From Streptomyces flaveolus (GTDB taxonomy: Bacteria; Actinomycetota; Actinomycetes; Streptomycetales; Streptomycetaceae): a DNA stretch of 64,000 nt. The stretch's first letter is position 1; the number at the start of each line of letters is the position of its first letter. Shown one piece after another: positions 26,456 to 35,094 of the stretch. Made by a program: the position numbers and the translations under genes. A model generated the notes under the pieces. It was not told where the DNA came from. It searched no databases and worked only from the letters and a program-made list of their open reading frames with translations. The stretch is from NCBI RefSeq assembly GCF_014648815.1, contig NZ_BMRV01000007.1, forward strand, positions 124,001 to 188,000. The letters run 5' to 3'.

Positions 26456-26914
26456 TCAGTGCGAGTGCTCAGCCAGCCGGTCGAGAAACGCGGCCTGCGC
26501 CTTCACGATCACCTCGCGCGCCCGGTCCACGGTGAACCACGCCACCCGGTCCAGCTCGGGGAACTCCTCGATCCGGCCCGACCTCGGCGGCCACTCCATC
26601 CGGAAGGTGCCGGGGGCGATCGTCGCCGGGTCGAGGTCGGCCTCGACGGCCCAGGCCGTGACGACCTTCCCGCCGGACTGGCGGACCTCGCCGAGCGGTA
26701 CGGCCTCGCCGTCGGGCGGCGGCAGGCCGAGCTCCTCCTCGAACTCGCGCCGGGCCGCCTCCCAGGCGGGCTCCGCCGGGTCGTACTCGCCCTTGGGGAT
26801 CGTCCACGCCCCGGCGTCGCGGCGGGCGTAGAACGGGCCGCCCATGTGGCCCAGCAGCACCTCGGTGCCCCCGTCGCCGGGGCGGTGCAGCAGCAGGCCC
26901 GCGCTGCGCCTCAC
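26456..26914 (-). CDS. NUDIX hydrolase coupled to LigB
   Basis: 152 residues with a perfect NUDIX box at residues 42-64 (G-x5-E-x7-REFEEELGL). The N-terminus RRSAGLLLHRPGDGGTEVLLGH and the phrase AWTIPKGEYDP are typical of diadenosine/nucleotide-polyphosphate-type NUDIX enzymes. The GTG at 26914 overlaps the ligB stop (GTGA), so both are made together. A role in hydrolysing a nucleotide by-product or sanitising damaged nucleotides around repair is inferred from this coupling. Confidence 0.88.
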   Translation of the reverse strand: MRRSAGLLLHRPGDGGTEVLLGHMGGPFYARRDAGAWTIPKGEYDPAEPAWEAARREFEEELGLPPPDGEAVPLGEVRQSGGKVVTAWAVEADLDPATIAPGTFRMEWPPRSGRIEEFPELDRVAWFTVDRAREVIVKAQAAFLDRLAEHSH

Positions 26915-28449
26915 GGGGTCACCCCGGGGTGGGCGGCGAGGAGCGTCTCGACGGTGTCCGCGTCCTCGGGACGCTTGTCGTCGCGGTAGCGCACGACACG
27001 GGCGAAGCGGAGGGTGACGCCGGCCGGGTAGCGGGTGGAGCGCTGGAGGCCGTCGTAGGCGATCTCGACGACGAGTTCCGGGCGTACGGTCACGCCCCAG
27101 CCGTGCTCCTCGACGGCCAGTTCCCGCAGGCGCCCGGTCTGCCAGGCCAGCAGCGCGTCCGTCATGCCCTTGAAGGTCTTGCCGAGCATGGCGAACGAGC
27201 CGTCCGCGGTGCGCGCGCCCAGGTGGAGGTTGGACAGCTTGCCGGTGCGGCGGCCGTGTCCCCACTCGGCGGCCAGGACGACCAGGTCGAGGGTGTGCAC
27301 GGGCTTGACCTTCAGCCAGGAAGCGCCGCGCCGGCCGGCGCTGTAGGCGGCGTCGAGTCCCTTGACCACGACACCCTCGTGGCCGCGCTCGAGCGTCCCG
27401 GCGAGGAACTCCTCGGCCGCGGGCGTGTCGTCCGGGCCCGCCACCAGGGTGCGGCGCACCCGCATCGGCTCCGGGACCAGCCGGGCCAGTGCCGCGTGCC
27501 GTTCGGTCAGCGGCAGGTCGAGCAGGTCGCGGCCGTCGACGGACAGCACGTCGAAGAACACGGCGGAGACGGGTACGGCCCGCGCGGCCGTGGTCACGTC
27601 GGTACGGGAGCCGATGCGTCCGGCGGTCTCCTGGAACGAGCGGGGGCGCCCGTCCGCGTCGAGGGAGATCGCCTCGCCGTCCAGGATGAACCGCTCCCCG
27701 GGCAGCGCGAGGGCGGCAGCGGTGACCTCCGGGAGCCGGCCGGTGATGTCGTCCAGGGTGCGGGTGTAGACCCGTACGGTGCCGCCGTCGCGGTGCACCT
27801 GCACGCGGATGCCGTCCAGCTTCTCCTCGACGGCACAGCCGCCCAGCTTGGCGACCGCCTCGGCGACCGAGGACGCGCTGTGCGCCAGCATCGGCAGCAC
27901 CGGGCGGCCGACGGTGAGCCGGAACCGGGCCAGGGCGTCGGGACCGTCGGCGAGCAGGGCCTCGGCCACGGCCTGCAGCGAGCCCGCCAGCATCACCGCC
28001 CGCCGTACGTCCGCCGCCGGCGCGCCGGTCGCCAGGGCCAGCCCCTCCACGGCGACGGCGTCCAGGGCGCCCTGCCGCACCTCGCCGGTGAGCAGTCCCA
28101 GCAGGAAGCGCTGCTCGTCCTCGGTGGCCGCGCCCATCAGCTCGCCGACCAGCCGCGAACGCTCGGCCTGCGAGCCGGCCCCGGAGACCGCGGCGAGTTC
28201 GGTGAGCCGGGTGTCCACCTCGCGCACGGTGAGGCTCGGCTCGGCGGCCGGCGCGACACGCTCGCCGAGCACCTTCCAGCCGACGCCGATCCGGCCCTGG
28301 GGGAGGCGTCCCGCGAGATACGGGATGACGATCGGTACGTCCTCCGCCTCCGCCTCCCGGAACAGCTCCGCGAGCAGGGCGGTCTTCCGGGACCGCGCCG
28401 ACGTGGCCGCGACCTCCCGTGACACCTGGGCCAGCCGGGCAAGCAGCAT
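26911..28449 (-). CDS. ligB: ATP-dependent DNA ligase
   Basis: 512 residues. The N-terminal DNA-binding domain (about 1-180) resembles archaeal/eukaryotic-type ligases; the adenylylation domain has the nucleophile Lys210 in EEKLDGIRVQVHR, then RFILDGEAI, HEGVVVKG and SWLKVKP; the OB domain is C-terminal (VVEIAYDGLQRSTRYPAGVTLRFARVVRYR). This is a nick-sealing repair ligase distinct from NAD-dependent LigA and from NHEJ LigD. The ATG at 28449 was chosen because the conserved domain begins there (LLARLAQVSREVAATSARSR). Confidence 0.94.
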   Translation of the reverse strand: MLLARLAQVSREVAATSARSRKTALLAELFREAEAEDVPIVIPYLAGRLPQGRIGVGWKVLGERVAPAAEPSLTVREVDTRLTELAAVSGAGSQAERSRLVGELMGAATEDEQRFLLGLLTGEVRQGALDAVAVEGLALATGAPAADVRRAVMLAGSLQAVAEALLADGPDALARFRLTVGRPVLPMLAHSASSVAEAVAKLGGCAVEEKLDGIRVQVHRDGGTVRVYTRTLDDITGRLPEVTAAALALPGERFILDGEAISLDADGRPRSFQETAGRIGSRTDVTTAARAVPVSAVFFDVLSVDGRDLLDLPLTERHAALARLVPEPMRVRRTLVAGPDDTPAAEEFLAGTLERGHEGVVVKGLDAAYSAGRRGASWLKVKPVHTLDLVVLAAEWGHGRRTGKLSNLHLGARTADGSFAMLGKTFKGMTDALLAWQTGRLRELAVEEHGWGVTVRPELVVEIAYDGLQRSTRYPAGVTLRFARVVRYRDDKRPEDADTVETLLAAHPGVTP

Positions 28450-28766
28450 GCAGCCATGGTGCACCGGGAGGGCCGGGCCTACACCCGCACGGGCGCCGGC
28501 CTTCCCGGCCGCCACCCCGCCCGACCGCTCCGGACGGCAGGGCTGCCGCCGGAGCGCGGAGGCCGTGGCCGGGATCCGCTCCGCCCCGGGCCCCGGATTC
28601 CGGGACCGGCAGCCCGGGCTTGGCGTGCGGTGCGCCGGCTGTTCAAGGCGCCGGGCGACGGGGTTCCACGGAGCCGGCCTCGGGGCACCGCAGCCCCGTC
28701 CGCCCGGCCCGGCCCGACCGCGCGCCGGGCGCCCCTACCTGCCCGTCGGCGAGGGCGACGAGGTCC
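28450..28766. other. Intergenic region upstream of ligB
   Basis: A 317-bp gap between two minus-strand genes. No credible gene is visible in any frame. A short hairpin (CGGGGC / GCCCCG, 28681-28698) lies about 70 bases past the oxidoreductase stop and might terminate it; the ligB promoter should lie in the remainder, but no clear -35/-10 pair was recognised. Confidence 0.5.
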
Positions 28767-29732
28767 CTACCCGCCGACGCGGGCGTCGAGGTCCGACATG
28801 ATCAGGTCGCCGACGATCGCGGCGGCGGCGCGGTAGCCGCCGCTCGCCGCGTGGACGACCTGCTCGGCGAAGCCCAGCGCGTTGCCCGCGGTCCACACGC
28901 CCGGCACCGTGGTCCGGCCCGTCGGGTCGACCACGGGGTAGGCGCCGAACGGGGTCTCCTGGAGCTCCGCGCCCAGCCGCTCCATCAGCCCGGTCTGCGG
29001 CACGGCGCGCGGGGCGACGAAGAGCACCGAGCGGTCGTGGACGGAGCCTTCCCCGGAGGGGGCGCCGCCGGCCAGCCGGACGCCGGTGAGCCGGTCGTCC
29101 TCGACGCGCAGTCCCGCGACCTCGCCGGGCACCACCTTCACCCCGGCCGCGGAGAGCCTGCGCAGGTCGTCGTCGGACAGCTCCTCCTCGGCGACCGTGT
29201 GCAGGAACAGCGTCACGTCGTCCGACCACCCGGACACCATCAGCGCCTGATGCACGCTGAGCGGGCTGGTGGCGAGGACGCCGAAGCGTTCGTCGCGGAC
29301 CTCCCAGCCGTGGCAGAACGGGCAGTGCAGCACGTCCCGCCCGAAGCGCTCGGCGACCCCGGGGACGTCCGGCAGCTCGTCCCTCAGCCCGGTGGTGACG
29401 ATCAGCCGGCGGGCGCGCACCGTCCGCCCGCCCGCCAGCTCCACGGCGAAGTCCTCGCCCCGGGTCACGTCCACCGCGCGGTCCCGGACGAGCTCGACGC
29501 CGTAGCGCGCGATCTCCTCCCGGCCGAGCGCCAGGAACTCGGCGGGCGACATGCCGTCCCGGGTCAGATACCCCTGCATGTGGTCCGAGGGCGCGTTGCG
29601 CGGCTCACCGGCGTCGACGACCAGGGTGCGCCGCCGCGCCCGGCCGAGGACGAGCGCGGCGGACAGCCCGGCCGCGCCGCCGCCGACGACGATCACGTCG
29701 TACTTCCCGGACAGGTCCTGCTTCTCGGTCAT
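28767..29732 (-). CDS. Thioredoxin reductase-like NAD(P)/FAD-dependent oxidoreductase
   Basis: 321 residues, pyridine nucleotide-disulphide oxidoreductase of the low-molecular-weight thioredoxin reductase fold. FAD motif VIVVGGGAAGLSAALVLGRARR, the CxxC pair CPFCHGWEV in the central domain, and the C-terminal FAD contact VWTAGNALGFAEQVVHAASGG. It lacks a linked thioredoxin, so its electron acceptor is unknown. The start has AGGAGGTGG. It is divergent from an XRE-cupin regulator across an 81-bp gap, a pairing that suggests direct control. Confidence 0.88.
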   Translation of the reverse strand: MTEKQDLSGKYDVIVVGGGAAGLSAALVLGRARRRTLVVDAGEPRNAPSDHMQGYLTRDGMSPAEFLALGREEIARYGVELVRDRAVDVTRGEDFAVELAGGRTVRARRLIVTTGLRDELPDVPGVAERFGRDVLHCPFCHGWEVRDERFGVLATSPLSVHQALMVSGWSDDVTLFLHTVAEEELSDDDLRRLSAAGVKVVPGEVAGLRVEDDRLTGVRLAGGAPSGEGSVHDRSVLFVAPRAVPQTGLMERLGAELQETPFGAYPVVDPTGRTTVPGVWTAGNALGFAEQVVHAASGGYRAAAAIVGDLIMSDLDARVGG

Positions 29733-29788
29733 GGTGACCACCTCCTGGTGAGAAGGTCGCCCGGAGACCACCGGATCGACAAACGTAT

Positions 29789-29803
29789 TTGCCGTTCCTG
29801 CAA
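29789..29803. promoter_or_regulatory. Candidate operator between oxidoreductase and XRE-cupin regulator
   Basis: TTGC / GCAA arms around a 7-bp spacer lie in an AT-richer patch of the 81-bp divergent region, 11 bp before the regulator ATG. The repeat is short, so it is only a candidate site for autoregulation. Confidence 0.35.
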
Positions 29804-29813
29804 GAATGGGCTC

Positions 29814-30386
29814 ATGACTGCAGACGACGTACTCGCGGGAGTCGGACCGCGGCTGAGGCAGATCCGCAAGGAGCGCGAGGTCACCCTCGCCGCCCTGTCC
29901 GAGTCGACCGGCATCTCGGTCAGCACCCTGTCGCGGCTGGAGTCGGGCCTGCGCAAGCCGAGCCTCGAACTGCTGCTGCCGATCGCCCAGGCCCATCAGG
30001 TGGCGCTGGACGAGCTGGTCGGCGCCCCGCCCGTCGGCGACCCCCGGGTGCGCGCCCGGCCCATCGTGCGCCACGGCCGCACCCACTGGCCCCTCACCCG
30101 CCAGCCGGGCGGCCTCCAGGCGTTCAAGGTGCTGGAGCCGCAGCGGAAGGAGGAGCCGGACCCGCGCACCCACGAGGGGTACGAGTGGCTCTACGTCCTC
30201 TCCGGCCGGCTCCGCCTGGTGCTCGGCGAGCACGACGTGGTGCTCGGCGCGGGGGAGGCGGCCGAGTTCGACACCCGGGTGCCGCACTGGTTCGGCTCGA
30301 CGGGGGAGGGGCCGGTCGAGTTCCTCAGCCTGTTCGGCCCGCAGGGGGAGCGGATGCACGTACGCGCCCGGCCCGCCCGGCCGTGA
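29814..30386 (+). CDS. XRE family regulator with C-terminal cupin domain
   Basis: 190 residues. HTH_3 domain at about residues 11-65 (LRQIRKEREVTLAALSESTGISVSTLSRLESGLRKPSLELLL), then a cupin_2 barrel at about 110-185 (GYEWLYVLSGRLRLVLGEHDVVL, FDTRVPHWF), which normally binds a small ligand or metal. Divergent from the thioredoxin reductase-like gene it probably regulates. The ATG at 29814 is followed by a coherent N-terminus, although the ribosome site is weak and the message may be leaderless or short-leadered. Confidence 0.9.
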   Translation: MTADDVLAGVGPRLRQIRKEREVTLAALSESTGISVSTLSRLESGLRKPSLELLLPIAQAHQVALDELVGAPPVGDPRVRARPIVRHGRTHWPLTRQPGGLQAFKVLEPQRKEEPDPRTHEGYEWLYVLSGRLRLVLGEHDVVLGAGEAAEFDTRVPHWFGSTGEGPVEFLSLFGPQGERMHVRARPARP

Positions 30387-30420
30387 CGGACGACCTGCCG
30401 CCACCTGTTCCCTGATCGGC

Positions 30421-30432
30421 AAGCGACCGCTT
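30421..30432. promoter_or_regulatory. Palindromic operator before the quinone reductase/acyl-CoA dehydrogenase operon
   Basis: AAGCG-AC-CGCTT is a perfect 12-bp palindrome, with TTAGTAT overlapping its right end as a possible -10. AAGCG/CGCTT half-sites are the kind bound by TetR regulators in front of actinomycete acyl-CoA genes, but the cognate regulator is not in this operon. Confidence 0.5.
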
Positions 30433-30477
30433 AGTATGCGGGGGGAACCCGGACCGACTGTCGCGTGGAGGCCCCGC

Positions 30478-31449
30478 ATGCAGGCATGGCAGGTGCACGA
30501 GAACGGCGAGCCGAGCGAGGTGATGCGCCTCGGCGAGGTGCCGCCCCCGACGCCCGGCGACGGCCAGGTCCTGCTGAAGGTCCGGGCCGCGAACATCAAC
30601 TTCCCGGACGCGCTGCTGTGCCGGGGCCAGTACCAGGTCAGGCCGCCCCTGCCGTTCACCCCCGGCGTGGAGGTCTGCGGCGAGACCGAGGACGGGCGCC
30701 GCGTGATCGCCAACCCGGCGCTGCCCCACGGGGGCTTCGCCGAGTACGCCGTCGCCGACGCCCGCGCCCTGCTGCCCGCGCCGGACGCCCTCGACGACGC
30801 CGAGGCCGCCGCCCTGCACATCGGCTACCAGACGGGCTGGTTCGGCCTGCACCGCCGGGCCCGGCTGGAGGCCGGCGAGACCCTGCTCGTCCACGCCGCC
30901 GCCGGAGGGGTCGGCAGCGCGGCCGTCCAGCTCGGCAAGGCCGCCGGCGCCAGGGTCATCGGTGTCGTCGGCGGCGCCGAGAAGGCCGCCGTCGCCCGCG
31001 AGCTGGGCTGCGACGTGGTGATCGACCGGCGGAGCGAGGACGTCGTCGCCGCCGTGAAGGAGGCCACCGGCGGCCGGGGCGCCGACGTGATCTACGACCC
31101 GGTCGGCGGCGAGGCCTACACCCAGTCCGCCAAGACCGTCGCCTTCGAGGGCCGGATCGTCGTCGTCGGCTTCGCGAGCGGCACCATCCCCAGCCCCGCG
31201 CTGAACCACGCCCTGGTGAAGAACTACGCCGTCCTCGGCCTGCACTGGGGCCTGTACAACACCAAGAACCCCGAGCTGGTCCGGCACTGCCACGAGCAGC
31301 TCACCGAACTGGCCGCGCGGGGCACCGTCAAGCCGCTGGTGAGCGAGCGGGTGCCGCTCGACGGCGCGGCGGACGCCGTGCAGCGGGTGGCCGATGGGAA
31401 GACGACCGGCCGGGTGGCCGTCGTCCTGGAGAAGGGAGCCACCGCATGA
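30478..31449 (+). CDS. NADPH:quinone oxidoreductase-like medium-chain dehydrogenase
   Basis: 323 residues, zinc-independent MDR/quinone oxidoreductase family. GroES-like N-terminal domain (QVLLKVRAANINFPDALLCRGQYQ), then a Rossmann domain with VHAAAGGVGSAAVQLGKAAG and DVIYDPVGGEAY. The ATG at 30478 follows GTGGAGG. It is first in a three-gene operon with overlapping starts, so its likely substrate is an enoyl-CoA or enone formed by the two acyl-CoA dehydrogenases; this is inference. Confidence 0.9.
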   Translation: MQAWQVHENGEPSEVMRLGEVPPPTPGDGQVLLKVRAANINFPDALLCRGQYQVRPPLPFTPGVEVCGETEDGRRVIANPALPHGGFAEYAVADARALLPAPDALDDAEAAALHIGYQTGWFGLHRRARLEAGETLLVHAAAGGVGSAAVQLGKAAGARVIGVVGGAEKAAVARELGCDVVIDRRSEDVVAAVKEATGGRGADVIYDPVGGEAYTQSAKTVAFEGRIVVVGFASGTIPSPALNHALVKNYAVLGLHWGLYNTKNPELVRHCHEQLTELAARGTVKPLVSERVPLDGAADAVQRVADGKTTGRVAVVLEKGATA

Positions 31450-32627
31450 CCGACGCCGACGAACTGCGCCGACGCACACAGGAGTTGCTGGCCGCCCATC
31501 CGCCGGCCGGCACCGACCGCCTCGACTTCCTCCGGGCCCGCTTCGACGCCGGGCTCGCCTGGGTGCACTACCCCGAGGGCCTCGGCGGGCTCGGCGCCCC
31601 CCGTTCCCTCCAGGCCGTGGTCGACGCCGAGCTGGCGGCCGCGGGCGCCCCCGACAACGACCCGCGGCGCATCGGCATCGGCCTCGGCATGGCCGCGCCG
31701 ACGATCCTCCACTACGGCACCGAGGAGCAGAAGCGCCGACTGCTGCGCCCGCTGTGGACGGGCGAGGAGGTCTGGTGCCAGCTCTTCAGCGAGCCCGGCG
31801 CCGGATCCGACCTCGCCGCCCTCGGCACCCGTGCCGTCCGCGAGGGCGACGGGTGGGTCGTCAACGGGCAGAAGGTGTGGACCTCCAGCGCGCACCTCGC
31901 CCGCTGGGCCATCCTCATCGCCCGCACCGACCCGGACGTGCCCAAGCACCGGGGCATCACCTACTTCCTCTGCGACATGACCGACCCCGGCGTGGAGGTC
32001 CGGCCGCTGCGCCAGATCACCGGCGAGGCCGAGTTCAACGAGGTCTTCCTCACCGACGTCCGCATCCCCGACGCCATGCGCCTCGGCGAGATCGGCGACG
32101 GCTGGCGGGTCGCGCAGACCACGCTGAACAACGAACGCGTCGCCATCGGCGGTACCCCGATCCCCCGCGAGGGCGGGATGATCGGCAAGATCGCCGAGAC
32201 CTGGCGGGAACGCCCCGGCCTGCGCACCCACGACCTGCACCAGCGGCTGCTCGGCCTGTGGGTCGAGGCCGAGGTCGCCCGGCTCACCGGCGTACGGCTG
32301 CGCCAGCAGCTTTCGGCCGGCCAGCCCGGCCCCGAGGGCGCCGGCATGAAGCTGAACTTCGCCCGCCTCAACCAGGAGATCAGCGGCCTCGAGGTCGAAC
32401 TCCTCGGTGAGGAGGGCCTGCTGTACGACGACTGGACCATGCGCCGCCCCGAGCTGGTGGACTTCACCGGCCGCGACGCCGGGTACCGCTACCTGCGCTC
32501 CAAGGGCAACAGCATCGAGGGCGGGACCAGCGAGGTCCTGCTGAACATCGTCGCCGAGCGCGTCCTCGGCCTGCCCGCCGAACCGCGCACCGACAAGGAC
32601 GTCGCCTGGAAGGACCTGGCCCGATGA
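31446..32627 (+). CDS. Acyl-CoA dehydrogenase, larger subunit of a pair
   Basis: 393 residues, complete ACAD fold: CQLFSEPGAGSDLAALGTRA at the flavin site, KVWTSSAHLARWAILIAR, and the C-terminal GNSIEGGTSEVLLNIVAERVLGLP. The start overlaps the quinone reductase stop and its stop overlaps the next ACAD, so two unlike ACADs are made from coupled frames. This arrangement is typical of the heteromeric actinobacterial ACADs acting on bulky acyl-CoAs such as sterol side chains. Confidence 0.9.
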   Translation: MTDADELRRRTQELLAAHPPAGTDRLDFLRARFDAGLAWVHYPEGLGGLGAPRSLQAVVDAELAAAGAPDNDPRRIGIGLGMAAPTILHYGTEEQKRRLLRPLWTGEEVWCQLFSEPGAGSDLAALGTRAVREGDGWVVNGQKVWTSSAHLARWAILIARTDPDVPKHRGITYFLCDMTDPGVEVRPLRQITGEAEFNEVFLTDVRIPDAMRLGEIGDGWRVAQTTLNNERVAIGGTPIPREGGMIGKIAETWRERPGLRTHDLHQRLLGLWVEAEVARLTGVRLRQQLSAGQPGPEGAGMKLNFARLNQEISGLEVELLGEEGLLYDDWTMRRPELVDFTGRDAGYRYLRSKGNSIEGGTSEVLLNIVAERVLGLPAEPRTDKDVAWKDLAR

Positions 32628-33706
32628 GCGCACAGCCCGATCTGCTGTACTCGGAGGAGGAAGAGGCGCTGCGCGCCGCCGTCCGGGACCTGCTCACCGA
32701 CCACTGCGACCCGGCGGGCGTCATCGCGCGCACCGAGTCCGACGCGCCCCACGACCGTGCACTGTGGAAGGCGCTGGCCGAGGGCATGGGTCTCGCCGGG
32801 CTCCTGGTGCCCGAGGCACAGGGCGGCCAGGGCGCCACCCACCGGGAGGCCGCCGTCGTCCTGGAGGAGCTGGGCCGGTCCGTCGCGCCCGTGCCCTACC
32901 TGACGAGTGCCGTCGTCGCCACCGAGGCCCTGCTGGCCTGCGGCGCCGAGGACCTGCTCGGCGAACTGGCCTCCGGGCGCCGGATCGGCGCCCTCGCCGT
33001 CGGCCTGCACACCGCGCCGGGCGCCGCCTTCGCGACCGTACGGGTCGAGGACGGCACGCTGCGCGGGGAGCTGACCGGCATCGCGGACGCCGCCGTGGCC
33101 GACGTCCTGCTCGTCCCGGCGGACGACGGCGCCCTGTACGCGGTGGACGCCGACGCGGCGAGCGTCACCCCGCGCGCGTCCCTGGACCTGACCCGGCCGG
33201 TGGCGACGGTCACCCTCGACGGGGCGCCGGGACGCCGGCTCGGCGACGCGGAGCCCGCCGTACGGCGCGCCCTGCGGGCCGGGGCCGGACTGCTGGCGTC
33301 CGAGCAACTGGGCCTCGCCGACTGGCTGCTGACCGAGACCGTCCGCTACCTCAAGGAACGCAAGCAGTTCAACCGCCAGGTCGGCGGCTTCCAGGCGCTC
33401 AAGCACCGGCTCGCCCGGCTGTGGCTGGAGGTCGCGGGCCTGCGCGCCGCCGCCCGCAACGCGGCCGACGCGCTGGCGACCGGCGAGGACGCCGACGTGG
33501 CCGTCGCCGTGGCCCAGGCGTACGCGTCCCAGGTCGCGGTCCACGTCGCCGAGGAGGCGCTGCAACTGCACGGCGGCCTCGGGATGACCTGGGAGCACCC
33601 GGTCCACCTCTATCTGAAGCGGGCCAAGGCCGACTCGATCGCCCACGGCACGGCGGGCGCCCACCGGGAGGCGCTGGCCGAACTGGCCGACCTGCGCGCC
33701 CCCTGA
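32624..33706 (+). CDS. Acyl-CoA dehydrogenase, smaller subunit of a pair
   Basis: 360 residues. N-terminal ACAD domain (LLYSEEEEALRAAVRDLLTDHC), a shortened and diverged middle domain, and a C-terminal domain with ERKQFNRQVGGFQALKHRLARL, LQLHGGLGMTWEHPVHLYLKRA. The usual IFEGTSEI segment is absent. This fits the beta-type partner in alpha2beta2 ACADs, where one subunit retains flavin contacts and the other the base. A terminator follows at 33727. Confidence 0.9.
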   Translation: MSAQPDLLYSEEEEALRAAVRDLLTDHCDPAGVIARTESDAPHDRALWKALAEGMGLAGLLVPEAQGGQGATHREAAVVLEELGRSVAPVPYLTSAVVATEALLACGAEDLLGELASGRRIGALAVGLHTAPGAAFATVRVEDGTLRGELTGIADAAVADVLLVPADDGALYAVDADAASVTPRASLDLTRPVATVTLDGAPGRRLGDAEPAVRRALRAGAGLLASEQLGLADWLLTETVRYLKERKQFNRQVGGFQALKHRLARLWLEVAGLRAAARNAADALATGEDADVAVAVAQAYASQVAVHVAEEALQLHGGLGMTWEHPVHLYLKRAKADSIAHGTAGAHREALAELADLRAP

Positions 33707-33726
33707 CGGCCCGTCCGGCAGGACCG

Positions 33727-33752
33727 ATGCCCGTCCCCTGGGGGGCGGGCAT
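33727..33752 (+). terminator. Intrinsic terminator of the acyl-CoA dehydrogenase operon
   Basis: ATGCCCGTCCC pairs with GGGGCGGGCAT (11 bp with one T-G wobble, 4-nt loop) 21 bases beyond the last stop, followed by TTTCCTGTG. Confidence 0.8.
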
Positions 33753-33887
33753 TTCCTGTGCGCGCCTCACCCGCGAAGTGAACGACCGGCGGCCGTCCGG
33801 CCAACTCACCGCACGCCCCTGCTCCTTGAGCGCCCCGGGACCCCATACTCACAGGCGTCCCGTACGGCACCTCCAGGGAGGCAGAGC

Positions 33888-34751
33888 ATGGCCCGCACCA
33901 CCCGACGCAGAGCCCTCACCACCCTCGGCGCCGCCCTCGCGGGCGCGGTCGCCCTGCCCGCCGGCACCGCGCTGGCGGGCGAAGGCAAGCACGGTCCCCG
34001 CCCGTTGTGGCGTGCGCACGCCCACAACGACTACGAGCACCCCCGCCCCCTCCTCGACGCCCTCGACCACCGCTTCGGCAGCGTCGAGGCCGACATCTAC
34101 CTCGTGGGTGACCAGCTCCTCGTCGCGCACGACCCCGAGGACCTCGACCCGGAGCGCACCCTGGAATCCCTCTACCTCGACCCGCTCGCCGCCCGCGTCC
34201 GCGCCCACCACGGCCGGGTCTACCGGGGCGAGCGACGCTCCCTGCAACTCCTCGTCGACATCAAGACCGAGGGAGCGGCGACGTACCTGGAACTCGACCG
34301 TCATCTGCGCCGCTACAAGCACCTCTTCACCACCTGGGCCCACGGCCGGGTCCGCCCCGGCGCGGTCACCGTGGTGGTCTCCGGCGACCGCGCCGCCCGC
34401 GCTCCCATGGCCGCCCAGAGCACGCGCCGCGCCTTCTACGACGGCCGCCTCACCGACCTCGGTACCTCCGCCCCGGCCTCCTTCGTGCCGCTGATCAGCG
34501 ACAACTGGACGCTCAACTTCACCTGGCGGGGCGTCGGCGTCTTCCCCGAGGCCGAGCGGAGCAAGCTGCGGGACATCGTGGGCGCCGCACACGGACGCGG
34601 GCAGCGGGTGCGCTTCTGGGCCACCCCCGACCTGCCGGGCGCCGCCCGGGACGCGGTGTGGGGCGAGCTGCTCGCCGCGGGCGTCGACCACCTCAACACC
34701 GATGACCTCCCGGGGCTCGAGGCGTTCCTCGACGCCCGCCGCGGCGCGTAG
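33888..34751 (+). CDS. Secreted phosphodiesterase-like protein (PI-PLC/GDPD superfamily)
   Basis: 287 residues. Twin-Arg signal (TTRRRALTTLGAALAGAVALP) with cleavage near ALAG. The mature TIM-barrel-type domain has AHNDYEHPRPLLDALDHRFG, EADIYLVGDQLLVAHD and a late HLNTDD, resembling glycerophosphodiester phosphodiesterases and Aim6-like proteins with the His...Glu-x-Asp...His pattern of that fold. It probably cleaves phosphodiesters outside the cell; the actual substrate is unknown. GGGAGG precedes the ATG. Confidence 0.78.
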   Translation: MARTTRRRALTTLGAALAGAVALPAGTALAGEGKHGPRPLWRAHAHNDYEHPRPLLDALDHRFGSVEADIYLVGDQLLVAHDPEDLDPERTLESLYLDPLAARVRAHHGRVYRGERRSLQLLVDIKTEGAATYLELDRHLRRYKHLFTTWAHGRVRPGAVTVVVSGDRAARAPMAAQSTRRAFYDGRLTDLGTSAPASFVPLISDNWTLNFTWRGVGVFPEAERSKLRDIVGAAHGRGQRVRFWATPDLPGAARDAVWGELLAAGVDHLNTDDLPGLEAFLDARRGA

Positions 34752-34865
34752 GCACCGCCGGAACATCACACGTTCGGCGGACAGGTCAACCGCTCGGAGA
34801 AACCCTCCGCTACGCCACACTTGCGGCCGAACGCCGCGAAGTGGACGTGGCGGAGGAGGTTGACG

Positions 34866-35060
34866 ATGGCCATTTCCATCTCTGTGGTGTTGCTGCTGAC
34901 GATCCTGGCGGTGCTCTTCCTGCGCAACGGAGGACTGAAGATCTCGCACGCGCTGGTCTGCCTGCTGCTCGGCTTCTACCTGGCCGGCACGAGCATCGCG
35001 CCGACCATCAACAGCGGTCTCATGGCCACGGCGGACATCGTCGGCAGCCTCAGACCGTGA
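34866..35060 (+). CDS. Small membrane protein
   Basis: 64 residues with two hydrophobic helices (about 3-19 and 29-43) and a short tail NSGLMATADIVGSLRP. The start is fixed by GGAGGAGG eight bases before the ATG; the frame extends 15 codons upstream without such a site. It looks like a small protein conserved across Streptomyces chromosomes; function unknown. Confidence 0.72.
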   Translation: MAISISVVLLLTILAVLFLRNGGLKISHALVCLLLGFYLAGTSIAPTINSGLMATADIVGSLRP

Positions 35061-35094
35061 CGGAGGGCCGCGGCGGCGCCCGGGGGGACGAGGG

